A stretch of 64,000 nt of DNA from Tildeniella torsiva UHER 1998/13D (GCA_019358835.1 JAHHIH010000006.1:1-64000); one strand, 5' to 3'; positions 52,250 through 63,062 are shown, counted from the first letter of the stretch. The notes: generated by a model not told the origin, from the sequence alone. Translations and numbers: made by a program.

Positions 52250-53278
52250 ATGGCCCATCAACAGACCTACCCAAGGGGATGCACTTTTACCGAATCAGAC
52301 TGGGATGCGCTTTACCCGTTCTGGTATCCCATTGCCTTTAGCCGCGATGTGGGCGATCGCCCCGTCACCGCTACCCTGCTCGATCAGCGGCTGGTAATTT
52401 GGCGCACGGCTGGCGGTCTTTCGGTGGCCAACGATATTTGCCTGCACCGAGGCATTCCCCTCAGTATGGGCTGGGTAGCGGGCGACCATCTGGTTTGCAA
52501 GTACCACGGCTTCCACTACGCTGCCGATGGTCAGTGCGTCAAGGTGCCCGCGAACCCAGAGGCCAGCATTCCCAAAAAACTGTGCCTTAAAACCTACCCA
52601 GCCAAAGAAGCCTATGGCCTGATCTGGACGACCCTCAGCGGCAGTGACCAATACCCCCTACCCGAGTTGCCCGAGTGGAATGACCCCGACTATCAGCAAA
52701 TTTTGCCCGATACTGTAGACCTAGAGGCAGCGGCAGGCCGACAGATCGAAGGTTTTTTGGATGTAGCTCATTTCGCCTGGGTGCATACCGACACCTTCGG
52801 CGATATCAACAATCCAGTGGTGCCGCGCTATGAGGTTAACCCGACTGAGCACGGCCTGCGGGCAGAGTATCTCAGCAGCGTGAGCAATTTCCCAAAAGCC
52901 ATGCAAGACCGCGCGCCGGCAGACTTTCAGTGGCTGCGGGTGTTTGAGGTGTTCCTACCGTTTACGGCCCGGCTGACGGTGCACTTTCCAGGAGAGGGGC
53001 GGCTGTGTATTCTCAATGCGGCGAGCCCAATCTCGGCTCGTAAGACTCGGGTGTTTGTGCCCATCTGCCGCAATTTTGATAAGGATATGCCCCTAGAACC
53101 CGTGTACGAATTTAACTACCAGGTGTTTGAGGAAGATAAGCAGGTGGTAGAAGCCCAATACCCCGAAGATTTGCCGCTCGATATGTCAGCAGAATCGCAC
53201 ATTGGGGCCGATAAAACTTCGATTACCTACCGCCGGGGGCTGCGATCGCTCGGCCTAGGGGCAACCTATACCGCTTGA
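52250..53278 (+). CDS. Rieske non-haem iron oxygenase (aromatic-ring-hydroxylating type)
   Basis: A 342-residue oxygenase alpha subunit. The [2Fe-2S] Rieske motif is CLHRG..CKYHGF (about residues 65-88), and the mononuclear iron motif is DVAHFAWVH (about 173-181). The relatives include cyanobacterial PaO/vanillate demethylase-type enzymes working on pigments or aromatic acids; substrate unknown. ATG 52250 has GGAAGG upstream. No reductase or small subunit is adjacent. Confidence 0.85.
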   Translation: MAHQQTYPRGCTFTESDWDALYPFWYPIAFSRDVGDRPVTATLLDQRLVIWRTAGGLSVANDICLHRGIPLSMGWVAGDHLVCKYHGFHYAADGQCVKVPANPEASIPKKLCLKTYPAKEAYGLIWTTLSGSDQYPLPELPEWNDPDYQQILPDTVDLEAAAGRQIEGFLDVAHFAWVHTDTFGDINNPVVPRYEVNPTEHGLRAEYLSSVSNFPKAMQDRAPADFQWLRVFEVFLPFTARLTVHFPGEGRLCILNAASPISARKTRVFVPICRNFDKDMPLEPVYEFNYQVFEEDKQVVEAQYPEDLPLDMSAESHIGADKTSITYRRGLRSLGLGATYTA

Positions 53279-53395
53279 AGCGCAGCAGATCTGGGGATCA
53301 GCCCAAACAACTCAGCTCAGCCCTCGATTACTCGGGGCTGAGCTGAGTTCAAACTTGCTATAGAACAACTTAGCCGGTCTGGCTATCCCAAAACC

Positions 53396-53719
53396 CTAGG
53401 AGGCCATGGCAATTTCCACCATTTCCTGAAGCTTGCCGTTTTGGTACAGCTCAATGAGAATGTCGGAACCGCCAACAAATTCACCATTGACGTACACCTG
53501 GGGAATGGTGGGCCAGTTGGAGTACTCTTTGATGCCTTGGCGAATATCTGCATCGGCCAGCACGTCAACGGTCTCAAAGGGCACTCCCAGAACGTTGAGA
53601 ATCTGCACGACGTTGTTGGAGAACCCGCACTGGGGCATGAGCTTGTTGCCCTTCATAAACACCATGATGGTGTTGTTTTGCACCAGCTGATCGAGTCTTT
53701 CTTTAGTTGCCGAATCCAT
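53396..53719 (-). CDS. grxD: Monothiol glutaredoxin Grx4 family
   Basis: A 107-residue CGFS-type glutaredoxin: [58 protein letters not shown]. The CGFS motif with adjacent glutathione-binding residues supports [2Fe-2S] binding and iron-sulfur transfer. Next to a BolA gene (57 bp upstream on the same strand), its known partner in iron sensing and Fe-S delivery. Confidence 0.95.
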   Translation of the reverse strand: MDSATKERLDQLVQNNTIMVFMKGNKLMPQCGFSNNVVQILNVLGVPFETVDVLADADIRQGIKEYSNWPTIPQVYVNGEFVGGSDILIELYQNGKLQEMVEIAMAS

Positions 53720-53775
53720 AGCGTTGATACCCTTGCAGAACAGAACAAACGGTTAAGACAAAGCGAGGCCCAGGG

Positions 53776-54030
53776 TCAGGCGCTTTGAGCGGCCCAATCT
53801 TCTGGGGTATAGGTCTTTAAGGCTAACGCATGGATAGCCTCGGAGGACATGGCTTCGCGCACTGCCCCGTACACCAGTTGGTGCTGCTGCACCAGGCTGC
53901 GCCCCGCAAACTGCGATGAAACCACAACCACCTGGTAATGGTCACCGCCACCGGTCAAATCTTGCACCTGCACATCGGCATCGGGAAGGCCAGCTTTGAT
54001 CATGGTGCTAACCTGGTCGGGAGTAATCAT
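53776..54030 (-). CDS. BolA family protein
   Basis: An 84-residue BolA-fold protein. Text: [57 protein letters not shown]. His residues in GGGDHYQ and QQHQLVY are the [2Fe-2S]-ligand candidates in Grx-BolA complexes. ATG 54030 is chosen because AAGGAAAC lies just upstream. It forms a two-gene unit with the monothiol glutaredoxin. Confidence 0.93.
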   Translation of the reverse strand: MITPDQVSTMIKAGLPDADVQVQDLTGGGDHYQVVVVSSQFAGRSLVQQHQLVYGAVREAMSSEAIHALALKTYTPEDWAAQSA

Positions 54031-54166
54031 GGACAGTTTCCTTGGGGGATAGATGGCTGGGGTACTCAAATCCCCTGAGACCATATTGCCAGGAGCAGTC
54101 TCCAGTCGTTAACCGGGTGCATGGAATCTAGCCATAGCTGACTGAGAAAGATGGAGGGGCGATCGC

Positions 54167-54781
54167 TTATTCAGTCGGCGCAGCTGGCTCGACTGCCTCA
54201 GCTGGCTCAGCCGGTTCGACTGGGGTGGCAGCCGCCCGGCCATTGTAGGGTTCATCGACAAAGCCCAGCTCAAACAGCTGTTGATAGGCCCGCTGGCCCA
54301 GATCGCGGGTGGGCTGCTGGCTGCGGAGAATTTCCATCAGCAGGGGCACCGCCTCACTGGCCTGATTTTGCGAACGATAGACCAGCGCCAGCTGGTAAGA
54401 AGCCTGATCGCGCAGCTGAGCAGTTTCAAGCGCTTTTTCTCGGTTGCTGCGGTTGATCTGGGTGTCAACGCCGACAAACATCTGGGCCAGCTCTTGGTAG
54501 TAGGTTGAGATCTGGTTGAAGCTATCCTTTGCCGCCTTGAGCTTTTCTTCCGCGAGGGGGTAGTTTTGGTCGGCGATCGCGGCACTGGCCTCAGCCATCA
54601 ACTGCTGCCCCGAGGCAATGCTGAGAGAGCTACTAGCCTGGTTCAGCGGTCGCACCGGGTCAGAGCCACTACCCTCCTGGGCCAGGGCCACCCCAGATCC
54701 CCCTGCAACCAGGGCAATAGATAGGGCGGCGGCGGCACAACCGCCCCAAGACTGACGCAGAAAACGGGTAAAGACGACCAT
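54167..54781 (-). CDS. Exported helical protein of unknown function
   Basis: A 204-residue protein. ATG 54781 (MVVFTRFLRQSWGG) gives a signal peptide ending GVALAQEG. The rest is helical, resembling TPR-like repeats (LMAEASAAIADQNYPLAEEKLKAAKDSF, AQLRDQASYQLALVYRSQNQASEAVPLLMEIL). The C-terminal 30 residues are Pro/Glu/Ala-rich (VEPAEPAEAVEPAAP). Not recognised; a periplasmic scaffold is plausible. Confidence 0.6.
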   Translation of the reverse strand: MVVFTRFLRQSWGGCAAAALSIALVAGGSGVALAQEGSGSDPVRPLNQASSSLSIASGQQLMAEASAAIADQNYPLAEEKLKAAKDSFNQISTYYQELAQMFVGVDTQINRSNREKALETAQLRDQASYQLALVYRSQNQASEAVPLLMEILRSQQPTRDLGQRAYQQLFELGFVDEPYNGRAAATPVEPAEPAEAVEPAAPTE

Positions 54782-54983
54782 AGAGTAAAACGCCGTGAGG
54801 GACAACAAAGCAGTGAGGGACAATTAAACAGAAAATCACTGGGGTATCTTATCATCTCGGTATGGCGCAGTACCGATTTCCAACCCAGTCAGGCAACTGT
54901 CCTAGGGTATATCGGGTTAACACCATAGCCATGTCACAGACTACTCCAGTGGCAAAAAGTTCCCGCCGGGGGCCAACTCATCA

Positions 54984-57089
54984 ATGACCGCCTTTCCCTC
55001 CGATGCTCGTTTGCCCAACGGTCCCCGCAGCAATTTTCGAGGAGAAATCTTGCAGCGCGGCGGCGAAGAGCTGCTGCTCGAAAAAGTGCCCGCCCGCTTC
55101 ACCACTCGGCTCACGGCAGCTTCGGCCTTAGCACCACTGCAACAGCGCCTGAATCCTCTTGCTGTGCGCCCAGTGGCCGGAGGGCAGCTGGTAGAGTGGC
55201 AGATGGCCGAAAACAGTTTGGAAGCAGCGCTAACCACGGCCCGCCAAGACCCGACGGTGCGCTTTGCCAGTCACGTTTACCGCTTGGTCGATAGCCCTCA
55301 AACCTGGGTCTATCTCACCGCCCAGCTCACGGTGCAGTTTGCCCCCGACACGACCAAGGACACAATTGACGCTCTTCTGGGAAGCCTGGGCATTGCCATC
55401 GAAAACCCGCTAGAGGGCATGCCCAAAACCTTTGTGGTGCGGGTTACCCCAGCGGCGATCGAAAATCCGATCAAAATTGCCAACCGACTGATGGCCCTGG
55501 AGATGGTGCTGGCGGCAGAACCTAATTTGGCCATCGAAACCGGCAGCCTCTACCGCCCCACGGACGATCGCTATCCCCAGCAGTGGCACCTGTTTCACAA
55601 CGGTGGCCCCAGCTTAGTGCCAGGGTCGCACATTTCAGCGGAAGCGGCTTGGGATATTACCCGAGGATCTAGGTCGGTGGTGATTGCCGTCAGCGACGAC
55701 GGGTTTGACCTCAACCATCCCGATCTCCAGGGGATGGGCAAGCTGGTGGCACCGTTAGATCTGCGCGATAAAGACGCCCTGCCCCTGCCCGCCAAGCAGG
55801 ATGAAAACCACGGCACCGCTGTCGCCGGGCTGGCCATTGGCGAAGAAAATACCACGGGCATCGTCGGAGTGGCTCCCGGCTGTGCCTTTTTACCGATTCG
55901 CACCACCGGCTTTATCGACGACGGGGCGATCGAGCAGCTGTTTGACGAGGCGGTGCGCCGGGGAGCCGCCGTGATCGTCTGTAGCTGGTCACCGGCGGCG
56001 AACTACTTTCCCCTTACCCTGCGGCAGACCAATGCGCTGACCCGAGCCGCCACCACCGGGCGCAACGGCAAAGGCTGCGTCATTGTCTTTTCAGCGGGCA
56101 ACGCCAACCGCCCCGTCAGCGGCACCATCAACGAAACCCAGTGGCCCAAAAACGCGCTCAGCGGCCCCACCCGGTGGCTGAGCGGGTTTGCCATTCACCC
56201 CGATGTGATAGCGGTGTCGGCCTCGACCAGTCTGGGCACCAAGGCCGCCTATAGCAACTGGGGCGAACACATCGCCGTGGCGGCCCCCAGCAATAACGCG
56301 CCGCCCAATATGGCTCTGCCCCAGGTGGGTAATGTGCCCACTGGACCGCCGCTGACCCAGTACCAGCCGGGGCGGGGGATGGTGACGAGCGATCGCACCC
56401 AGGCCGCAGGCTACTCCGGCGAAGACTACACCAACACCTTTGGCGGCACCTCTAGCTCCTGCCCGGTGGTGGCGGGGGTGGCGGGGCTGATGCTCTCGGT
56501 TAACCCCAGCCTGACGGCCCGGCAGGTGCGCGAAATTTTGCAGGCCACCGCCGACAAAATTGTCGATCGCACCCCCGACCCCCAGCTCGGCCTTCAACAC
56601 GGCACCTACAACGCCAGTGGCCACTCCCAGTGGTTTGGCTACGGCAAGGTCGATGCGGCGGCGGCGGTGCGCGAGGCCCAGCGGCGGGCCTTTGTGGGGC
56701 GACAGCTAGGGCGGGTAGTGCAGCAGCAAAACCAGGCTGCCCAGGGCATACCCGACAATCGACCGGGTGGAGTAGAGAGCAACGTGGCTGTGGCTACCAC
56801 CGGCATCGTCACCGACGTGCAGGTCGAGGTCAGCCTTGACCATCCGTTTTTGGGAGACATCAGCCTGACCCTGATTGCCCCCAACGGCACTACAGTCCTT
56901 ATTCAGGGCCGCACTTTAGGACGCCAAACAGAACTGCGCACCACCTACACGCTGCAAACAACGCCTGTGCTATTACGGCTTTTAGGCCAGCCAGCCCAAG
57001 GATCTTGGCGTCTGCGGGCGATAGATCATGTTCCCGGTGCAACGGGCCAGCTTTTGATCTGGGGACTGACACTGGGGGTGAGTGGGTAA
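54984..57089 (+). CDS. Subtilisin-like serine protease (S8) with C-terminal P-like domain
   Basis: A 701-residue protease. The catalytic Asp is in VVIAVSDDGFDLNHPDLQG (about residue 240), the His in DENHGTAVAGLAIG (about 275), and the Ser in GGTSSSCPVVAGVAG (about 495). The region before the protease (residues 1-200) is a propeptide-like alpha/beta part. The C-terminus (VAVATTGIVTDVQVEVSLDHPFLGDISLTLIAPNGT) fits the proprotein-convertase P domain. No signal peptide is visible, so secretion route or intracellular role is unclear. Confidence 0.9.
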   Translation: MTAFPSDARLPNGPRSNFRGEILQRGGEELLLEKVPARFTTRLTAASALAPLQQRLNPLAVRPVAGGQLVEWQMAENSLEAALTTARQDPTVRFASHVYRLVDSPQTWVYLTAQLTVQFAPDTTKDTIDALLGSLGIAIENPLEGMPKTFVVRVTPAAIENPIKIANRLMALEMVLAAEPNLAIETGSLYRPTDDRYPQQWHLFHNGGPSLVPGSHISAEAAWDITRGSRSVVIAVSDDGFDLNHPDLQGMGKLVAPLDLRDKDALPLPAKQDENHGTAVAGLAIGEENTTGIVGVAPGCAFLPIRTTGFIDDGAIEQLFDEAVRRGAAVIVCSWSPAANYFPLTLRQTNALTRAATTGRNGKGCVIVFSAGNANRPVSGTINETQWPKNALSGPTRWLSGFAIHPDVIAVSASTSLGTKAAYSNWGEHIAVAAPSNNAPPNMALPQVGNVPTGPPLTQYQPGRGMVTSDRTQAAGYSGEDYTNTFGGTSSSCPVVAGVAGLMLSVNPSLTARQVREILQATADKIVDRTPDPQLGLQHGTYNASGHSQWFGYGKVDAAAAVREAQRRAFVGRQLGRVVQQQNQAAQGIPDNRPGGVESNVAVATTGIVTDVQVEVSLDHPFLGDISLTLIAPNGTTVLIQGRTLGRQTELRTTYTLQTTPVLLRLLGQPAQGSWRLRAIDHVPGATGQLLIWGLTLGVSG

Positions 57090-57151
57090 GAGAGTAGATG
57101 GATAGATGGGTTGGCAAATTTGAACAGTGGCGATCGCCTTACCCCGTTCTG

Positions 57152-58003
57152 TTAGTGCTTAACCAGCACATAGTCCTGCAAGAACTGACGCAGCCGTTGC
57201 TCAAACTCATCGCCCGCCCAGTCAGGCAGGTCGTTGTGGTCGGCATTGGGCACCAGCCACAGGGATTTTGGGCCACCCGTAGTTTGGTAAAGCGCCTCGC
57301 TCATCACCGCTGGTACTGAGGCATCCGCCAAGCCGTGGAGATAGAGGGTGGGCACCTTGAGGCGGTTGACCTTGGCGATCGACTCAAACCGCTGAGTAAG
57401 CAACTGCCGCACTGGAAACCAGCGATTGTACTGCGAGAGGGTCGCCATATCAGACATGGAGGTGAACGACGCTTCGACCACCAGCCCTGCCAGATTCGGC
57501 ACATGTCTAGCCAGCTCAATGCCGATCGCGCCGCCGAGGGAATGACCGTAGACCACCAAATGTTGAGGCATGACACCCTTCTTAACCTGCAAAAACCGCC
57601 AGGCCGCTAGAGCGTCTTCGTATAGCCTCTGCTCGGTGGGGAAGGGGCCAGAACTCTGGCCATAGCCACGGTAATCGATGGTCAGCACAGAGGCCCCTAG
57701 CGATCGCAGCTGCAGCGCCTTGCCCAAATTGCTAGAAACATTCCCAGCATTGCCGTGGAGATACAAAATGGTGAGATCATTACCGGGATTAGCTGGCAGC
57801 CACCAGCCGTGCAGCTGCCCCGCCCCATCCGTCGGCATCCAAACATCTTCGTAGGCTACGCCAAACGCATCCGGAGTCACGCCCATAGCCGGACAGGGCA
57901 GATACATCAGCCGCCGCTGGGCAAACCACAGCCAGCTACATAGCGAAAGATAGATGACCCCTGCAATGCCCAGAACACCGAAGAGAAGTTTGACAATGGG
58001 CAT
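57152..58003 (-). CDS. Membrane-anchored alpha/beta hydrolase
   Basis: A 283-residue hydrolase of the BEM46/serine aminopeptidase-like type. An N-terminal membrane helix (VKLLFGVLGIAGVIYLSLCSWLWF) anchors it. Catalytic elements: ILYLHGNAGNVSSN (oxyanion), VVYGHSLGGAIG with nucleophile Ser, LHGLADASVPAVMS with Asp, and PNADHNDLP with His. Substrate unknown. Convergent with the subtilase gene. Confidence 0.83.
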   Translation of the reverse strand: MPIVKLLFGVLGIAGVIYLSLCSWLWFAQRRLMYLPCPAMGVTPDAFGVAYEDVWMPTDGAGQLHGWWLPANPGNDLTILYLHGNAGNVSSNLGKALQLRSLGASVLTIDYRGYGQSSGPFPTEQRLYEDALAAWRFLQVKKGVMPQHLVVYGHSLGGAIGIELARHVPNLAGLVVEASFTSMSDMATLSQYNRWFPVRQLLTQRFESIAKVNRLKVPTLYLHGLADASVPAVMSEALYQTTGGPKSLWLVPNADHNDLPDWAGDEFEQRLRQFLQDYVLVKH

Positions 58004-58141
58004 GGAAAGAAGGGAAGTAGGTGAGTAAGCGAGTGGGTGTTGAGAACCAGTGACGGTTGACAGAACTTTGCCCTTTGCTTGCTGCCTATTATGGGGTATT
58101 TGCCCCGCTTCCCCATACTCCCCTGTGCCGATTTTTCATCT

Positions 58142-59584
58142 CTAGGGCACCCGATTGTGCCACTCTGTGGCCTGCTCGTAGGCATAGCCCACCTCAAACA
58201 GCAGGTCTTCGCACAGGGCATTGCCAATCAGCTGTAGCCCAATGGGCAGCCCCTGGTCATCGAAACCACAGGGCAGGCTCAGCCCCGGCAGCCCCGCCAG
58301 GTTCACCGGAATCGTCATCAAGTCCGACAGATACATGCTGAGAGGGTCATCTACCTTTTCGCCCGCTTTGAAAGCGGTAGTGGGGGCCGTGGGGCACACC
58401 AGCACATCCACCTGGCCAAAGGCAGCCTCAAAGTCTTGCTTAATCAGGGTGCGCACCTTTTGGGCCTTCAGGTAGTAAGCGTCGTAGTAGCCCGCCGAGA
58501 GGGCATAGGTGCCAATCATAATGCGCCGCTTCACCTCGGCACCAAAGCCCTCAGCACGGGTTTTGGTGTACATCGACATCAGGCTGTCATTGTTATTGCG
58601 AACACCGTACTTAACGCCGTCGTAGCGGGCAAGGTTTGAGGATGCTTCTGAGGGCGCGATGATGTAATAGGTGGGCAGCCCGTAGGGGAAGCGGGGGCAG
58701 GAGATCTCTTGAATCTCAGCTCCCAGCTCCTTGAGCTGCTGGATGGCTTTCTCGGTAGCCGTTCTAACGGCGGGATCAATGCCCTCGGCGGCAAAGGTTT
58801 CGGTGATGATGCCGACCTTGCGGCCCTTGAGATCAGTTTTGAGATACTGGGTGTAGTCAGGCACCTTCACATCCAGACTGGTGGAGTCTTTGGGATCGTG
58901 GCCGGCAATGCCCTGGAGCAGCAGCGCCGCATCTTCCACCGTGCGGGCTAGGGGGCCAATTTGATCGAGCGACGAGGCGTAGGCCACCAGGCCAAAGCGC
59001 GAGACCAACCCATAGGTGGGCTTTAGCCCAACTACGCCGCAAAACGAGGCAGGCTGACGAATAGAACCTCCCGTGTCTGATCCCAGCGCCACAGCGCATT
59101 CCCCAGCGGCCACGGCGGCGGCAGAGCCACCCGAGGAGCCGCCCGGCACCCGAGTCACATCCCAGGGGTTACCGGTGATCTGGTAGGCGGAGTTTTCGGT
59201 GGAGCTGCCCATGGCAAACTCATCAAGGTTGGTTTTGCCCAGGGCGATCGCCCCAGCATCCCGCAGTTTCCCAGTCACTGTTGACTCGTAGGGCGGCACA
59301 AAGTTTTCGAGAATTTTCGACCCGCAGGTGGTGCGTACCCCCTGGGTGCAGAGGTTGTCCTTCAGGGCAATGGGAATACCGGTCAGCGGGCCAATGTCTT
59401 CCCCAGCGGCAATACGGTCGTCCACCTGGGCCGCCTGGGCCAGGGCTTGGTCACCCGTCACGGTCAGGTAGCTGCGGATTTGGGGTTCCAGGGCTGCAAT
59501 TTGGTCGAGGTAGCTCTGAGTAATCTCCACCGCAGAGCGTTCTTTGCTGACCAACTGTTGATGCAGAGCGCGGATGACAGACAT
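58142..59584 (-). CDS. gatA: Glutamyl-tRNA(Gln) amidotransferase subunit A
   Basis: A 480-residue amidase subunit producing ammonia from glutamine for conversion of Glu-tRNA(Gln). Ser-cisSer-Lys triad: Lys in [14 protein letters not shown], the two Ser in [18 protein letters not shown] and [29 protein letters not shown] 59584 has AAGGAG five bases upstream. The window has no gatB or gatC. Confidence 0.96.
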   Translation of the reverse strand: MSVIRALHQQLVSKERSAVEITQSYLDQIAALEPQIRSYLTVTGDQALAQAAQVDDRIAAGEDIGPLTGIPIALKDNLCTQGVRTTCGSKILENFVPPYESTVTGKLRDAGAIALGKTNLDEFAMGSSTENSAYQITGNPWDVTRVPGGSSGGSAAAVAAGECAVALGSDTGGSIRQPASFCGVVGLKPTYGLVSRFGLVAYASSLDQIGPLARTVEDAALLLQGIAGHDPKDSTSLDVKVPDYTQYLKTDLKGRKVGIITETFAAEGIDPAVRTATEKAIQQLKELGAEIQEISCPRFPYGLPTYYIIAPSEASSNLARYDGVKYGVRNNNDSLMSMYTKTRAEGFGAEVKRRIMIGTYALSAGYYDAYYLKAQKVRTLIKQDFEAAFGQVDVLVCPTAPTTAFKAGEKVDDPLSMYLSDLMTIPVNLAGLPGLSLPCGFDDQGLPIGLQLIGNALCEDLLFEVGYAYEQATEWHNRVP

Positions 59585-59740
59585 GGGACTCCTTAAAACT
59601 GATCCGGGGTGACTAAGGGTAACGGGCACCAAGGTATCAGTATAGGAAGGATGGGGCGCGAAACGCCGTTTTTAGTTGAGCAGGTTGGCAGAGGATCCAA
59701 GGTCTGTAGTTGACCAAAATGGCCGAGACGGGGCAAACAA

Positions 59741-59771
59741 AAGTCCCGGAACCCATTCGGCTCCGGGACTT
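59741..59771 (-). terminator. Rho-independent terminator of the Bax-inhibitor family gene
   Basis: Read on the minus strand, AAGTCCCGGA pairs with TCCGGGACTT over 10 bp (loop of 11) and runs into TTGTTTG. It begins 34 bases after the stop of the gene at 59805. Confidence 0.8.
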
Positions 59772-59804
59772 CGGTTCACTAGGGAGGTAAACCCTATCAG
59801 CGTA

Positions 59805-60530
59805 CTAGTCGCGGTTGATGGCGATCAGCAGACGCAGAATGAAGACAAACAGGTTGATGTAGGTGAGGTACATCGACAGTGCCGCCGATAGGTACTGCTC
59901 ATCTTTGTAGGTGCGAGGCAGAATGAAGAAATCGACCACTGAAGCGCCGCAGAACACCAGTACGCCAAAGGCCGAAATGGCGATGTCGAGAAACTGGGGA
60001 ATGGGGCCGCCAAACAAGGAGAAGACAAACTGACCCACTACCGCAATCAGGATGGCGACCACACCAATGCCGATGGTTTTAGTGAGGGCAAAGCCGTCTT
60101 CTTCTGACAGGTTAGAGCCAATCTGGCGAGCCGCAATGAAGACGATGCCGCAGGACAGCGCCGCAAAGCCAATGCCGGTGACACCAACTCCAGACGTACC
60201 CAGGGCCACGGCCAGCAGACCGCTGAGGGTGTAGCCCGTCAGCAAGCTATAGGTAGCAAGCAGAGGTAGAGCAGTGCCGTTGTTGCCCTTCGAGGCGACG
60301 TTCATCGCCACAAAGAAAAGCACAATCTGGGCAATGAATGCCACCCAGAAAGTGGGCATAAAGATGGCCGGGTTGCTGGCCATCACGCTCAGGCCGCCAA
60401 AGGAACCCAGAGCGGTCAAGATCAGCCCGCCGCCGACATAGGGCAGGGCATTCTTAATAACGTTGGGGCCAACCAGGGTTTGCCCTTTGGCCTTGCTAAT
60501 CGCTTCACGAAAGTTGCTGGTATTACTCAA
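59805..60530 (-). CDS. Bax inhibitor-1/YccA family membrane protein
   Basis: A 241-residue protein with seven hydrophobic segments. The BI-1 family features are LILTALGSFGGL, TGYTLSGLLAV, and near the end DIAISAFGVLVFCGASVVDFFILPR..YLTYINLFVFILRLL. Some bacterial members are calcium-leak channels. Monocistronic with a good terminator; a hairpin repeat (60586) lies upstream. Confidence 0.88.
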   Translation of the reverse strand: MSNTSNFREAISKAKGQTLVGPNVIKNALPYVGGGLILTALGSFGGLSVMASNPAIFMPTFWVAFIAQIVLFFVAMNVASKGNNGTALPLLATYSLLTGYTLSGLLAVALGTSGVGVTGIGFAALSCGIVFIAARQIGSNLSEEDGFALTKTIGIGVVAILIAVVGQFVFSLFGGPIPQFLDIAISAFGVLVFCGASVVDFFILPRTYKDEQYLSAALSMYLTYINLFVFILRLLIAINRD

Positions 60531-60585
60531 AGCCCTATCCTCTACGACGAAATAGATTTGGCAAAATAGATTTAGGTGCCCAGGT

Positions 60586-60630
60586 CAGGGCGATGGCCCT
60601 CCTGGGCCGGTCTTTGACCATCGCACAAGC
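60586..60630. repeat. Hairpin repeat GGGCGATGGCCC..GGGCCGGTCTT, copy 2
   Basis: About 45 bp that align with 20637-20680. The dyad GGCCC..GGGCC is kept while flanks differ slightly. It lies 55 bases upstream of a minus-strand start, as copy 1 does. The remaining spacer to 60849 shows nothing else. Confidence 0.45.
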
Positions 60631-60849
60631 TGAATCAGAGTTCAGAGCTAGCTTAGCCGCTAAGTTTGGGCAAACCGTTTTTCCTTATCTAAATTTTAGT
60701 CAACTTTACTGAATTGGGTGAGCAGCCCTGAGGTGTGGATATCTACCCGCCGATAGGCCGCCAGTTGGCCAAGAGTCACAGGTTTCTCTAGATTGAGAAT
60801 AGGGGCAACTACCATCGGGTTGGGGATCGCGAGTTTAAGGAGTGGCGGG

Positions 60850-61407
60850 ATGGTGGTTGGGGCAGATAGAAGTAAGTATTCTGGTGAACCGGAGGCAAAG
60901 ACCGTACCGGGAAAATCGACCCGGCGCTGGGGTTGGCTCCTCTGGGGTGTAGCTGTGGCGATCGCCCTACCCTGCGCCCCGATCGCCCAGGCCCAGGAGG
61001 GCACCACCACTGAGCCAGACCGCGTCATTCGCTCGAACCGACGGGTGATTATTCGACAATCGCCCAACATTTTTCGCCAGCCGTCGATCATTATTCTGCC
61101 CTATCCCCGCCCCGAGCCCGAGAGCGAGCAGGTCAGGATCGAGTTCGATGCCCAAGGCGACGAATGGGGTGCAGTTTACCTCAACGACCGCCTGGTGTAT
61201 CGCCCCCACAACTTCGATCGCCAGGAAACTCTCTACCTGCCCCCTGGCGGCTATCGGCTCGAAATTACCGGCGTGGTGCGCTCCGATGTCTGGGCCAGCG
61301 GCTACCTCGACCTGGGCCTCGACAGCTCGCGGCTGGTAGTGATCCGCTTTTCTAAGACCGAGGGCGTTGCGGTGTCGGGCAGCCCCTACGTGTGGATTCC
61401 GGATTAA
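60850..61407 (+). CDS. Exported protein of unknown function
   Basis: A 185-residue protein. ATG 60850 has AAGGAG seven bases upstream. A hydrophobic segment near residues 30-48 (WGWLLWGVAVAIALPCAPIAQAQ) acts as a signal peptide. The mature part has a basic stretch (RSNRRVIIRQSPNIFRQPS) then a beta-rich domain with WGAVYLNDRLVYRPHNFDRQETLYLPPGGYRLEITG, reminiscent of PEGA-type surface domains. Not firmly recognised. It ends in a G-rich tract. Confidence 0.6.
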   Translation: MVVGADRSKYSGEPEAKTVPGKSTRRWGWLLWGVAVAIALPCAPIAQAQEGTTTEPDRVIRSNRRVIIRQSPNIFRQPSIIILPYPRPEPESEQVRIEFDAQGDEWGAVYLNDRLVYRPHNFDRQETLYLPPGGYRLEITGVVRSDVWASGYLDLGLDSSRLVVIRFSKTEGVAVSGSPYVWIPD

Positions 61408-61475
61408 GGGTGAAGGGTAGGGGGTGAGGGGTAAAGAAAGAGCCTACCCCCTACTCCCCACTCCCCACTCCCTCA
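61405..61475. repeat. G-rich/C-rich convergent tract, quadruplex-capable on both strands
   Basis: GGG-TGAA-GGG-TA-GGGGG-TGA-GGGG on the plus strand directly after a stop codon, then CCCCCTACTCCCCACTCCCC, whose complement is also a four-tract motif, directly before the pgi stop on the minus strand. The two halves can also pair (TAGGGGGT with ACCCCCTA). Likely a bidirectional transcription end. Confidence 0.55.
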
Positions 61476-63062
61476 CCGCAAGGCCGCAATCTTGATCGCA
61501 TCGGGATGTCCGGGGTTGCCCTGGATGACCAGGCTGCGCTGGTTGGTGTGGAGGTGGCGGGCGATCGCATAGATCGTCTCCACTTGGTCAGGCGCTCCCG
61601 CCGCGGCAGCCAGTTCACTTAGGGTCAACGGCCCTGAGCTTTGGGCCAGGGCGTTGACTATGGCATGTTGCAGATCCAGCACTCCAGCGGCGGCCAGTTT
61701 GCCCGCCTCAACCCCTGGCTGGTGGTAAGCGTTGATATTCACCAGCGACGCGTAGAAGCCCACCGCCCGCTCGTACAACGCGATCATGGCCCCTACGGTG
61801 TGGGCATTGACCTCAGGAATGGTCAAGGTGATGGACTGGCGCTGGTTTTCGTAGAGGGCTTTGCGGGTGCCCTGCAAAAAGCCAAACAGAAAATCGCCGC
61901 TGGTGGCACCGGGCTCCATCTCCACCGAATCGCCAGCTCGGTCTTTCAGTACTTCAATGAAGGTGACGAAGAAGCTGGCCACGCCCTCGCGCAGCTGCTG
62001 CACGTAGGCATGCTGGTCGGTAGAGCCTTTGTTGCCATAGACAGCAATGCCCTGGTAGACCAGGTTGCCGTCTAGGTCTTTTTCCTTACCTAGCGATTCC
62101 ATCACCAGTTGCTGTAGATAGCGGCTAAACAGCAGCAGGCTGTCTTTGTAAGGCAGCACCACCATATCTTTTTCGCCTTTGCCGTTGCCCGCGTAATACC
62201 AGGCCAGAGCGATTAGGGCGGCGGGGTTGCGGCGCAGATCAGGCACGCGGGTGGCCGCATCCATCTCGCGTGCACCGCCAAGAATGGAGCGAATGCTGAT
62301 GTTTTGCAGGGCAGCGGGCAGCAGCCCCACCGCCGATAGCTCAGAGGTGCGGCCTCCCACCCAGTCACGCATGGGGAACGTGGCTAGCCAGCCTTCGCTG
62401 AGGGCCTGGTTTTCGAGCTTGCTGCCTCGCCCGGTGATGGCGACGGCCTGCTTGGGAAAGTTCAGCCCCCGCTGCTCAAAGCGGGTGCGCACTTCGACCA
62501 TGCCGTTGCGGGTTTCGGCGGTGCCCCCCGACTTAGAGGTGACGATCACCAGGGTGGTAGGCAGTTTGTCTTCGAGTCGGGCCAGGATGCGATCGATGCC
62601 CTCGGGGTCGGTATTGTCGATGAAGTGAATCGCCAGGGGCGGAAAGTCAGGCCCTAGGGCCTGGGCTACAAACTGCGGCCCCAAAGCCGAGCCACCAATG
62701 CCAATGGAGAGGACCTCGGTGAAACGTTCCTGACCAGGGGGATAAATGCCGCCCGTGCGCACCTGGCTGGCAAACTGCTCAATGCTGGTCAACGTGTCGA
62801 GAATATCTTGTTTGAGCTCGGGGGTGGGGGCTAGGTCGGCATCGCGCAGCCAATAGTGGCCAACCATGCGGTCTTCATCGGGGTTGGCGATCGCTCCAGC
62901 TTCCAGCGCGGCCATATCGGCAAAAGCTTTCGCAAAGCGGGGCTGCATCTCGGCGACAAAGGCATCGTCAAACCCCATGCGGCTGACATCTAGGTAAAAG
63001 CCCAGACCTTCGTGGTAGTAGAGCCAGTCTTTATAGCGTTGCCAAAGGGCGGCTGCGTCCAT
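61473..63062 (-). CDS. pgi: Glucose-6-phosphate isomerase
   Basis: A 529-residue phosphoglucose isomerase interconverting glucose-6-P and fructose-6-P in glycolysis and the oxidative pentose phosphate cycle. Seen: [37 protein letters not shown] (sugar phosphate site), [38 protein letters not shown]. Length normal for cyanobacterial enzymes. Single gene. Confidence 0.97.
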   Translation of the reverse strand: MDAAALWQRYKDWLYYHEGLGFYLDVSRMGFDDAFVAEMQPRFAKAFADMAALEAGAIANPDEDRMVGHYWLRDADLAPTPELKQDILDTLTSIEQFASQVRTGGIYPPGQERFTEVLSIGIGGSALGPQFVAQALGPDFPPLAIHFIDNTDPEGIDRILARLEDKLPTTLVIVTSKSGGTAETRNGMVEVRTRFEQRGLNFPKQAVAITGRGSKLENQALSEGWLATFPMRDWVGGRTSELSAVGLLPAALQNISIRSILGGAREMDAATRVPDLRRNPAALIALAWYYAGNGKGEKDMVVLPYKDSLLLFSRYLQQLVMESLGKEKDLDGNLVYQGIAVYGNKGSTDQHAYVQQLREGVASFFVTFIEVLKDRAGDSVEMEPGATSGDFLFGFLQGTRKALYENQRQSITLTIPEVNAHTVGAMIALYERAVGFYASLVNINAYHQPGVEAGKLAAAGVLDLQHAIVNALAQSSGPLTLSELAAAAGAPDQVETIYAIARHLHTNQRSLVIQGNPGHPDAIKIAALR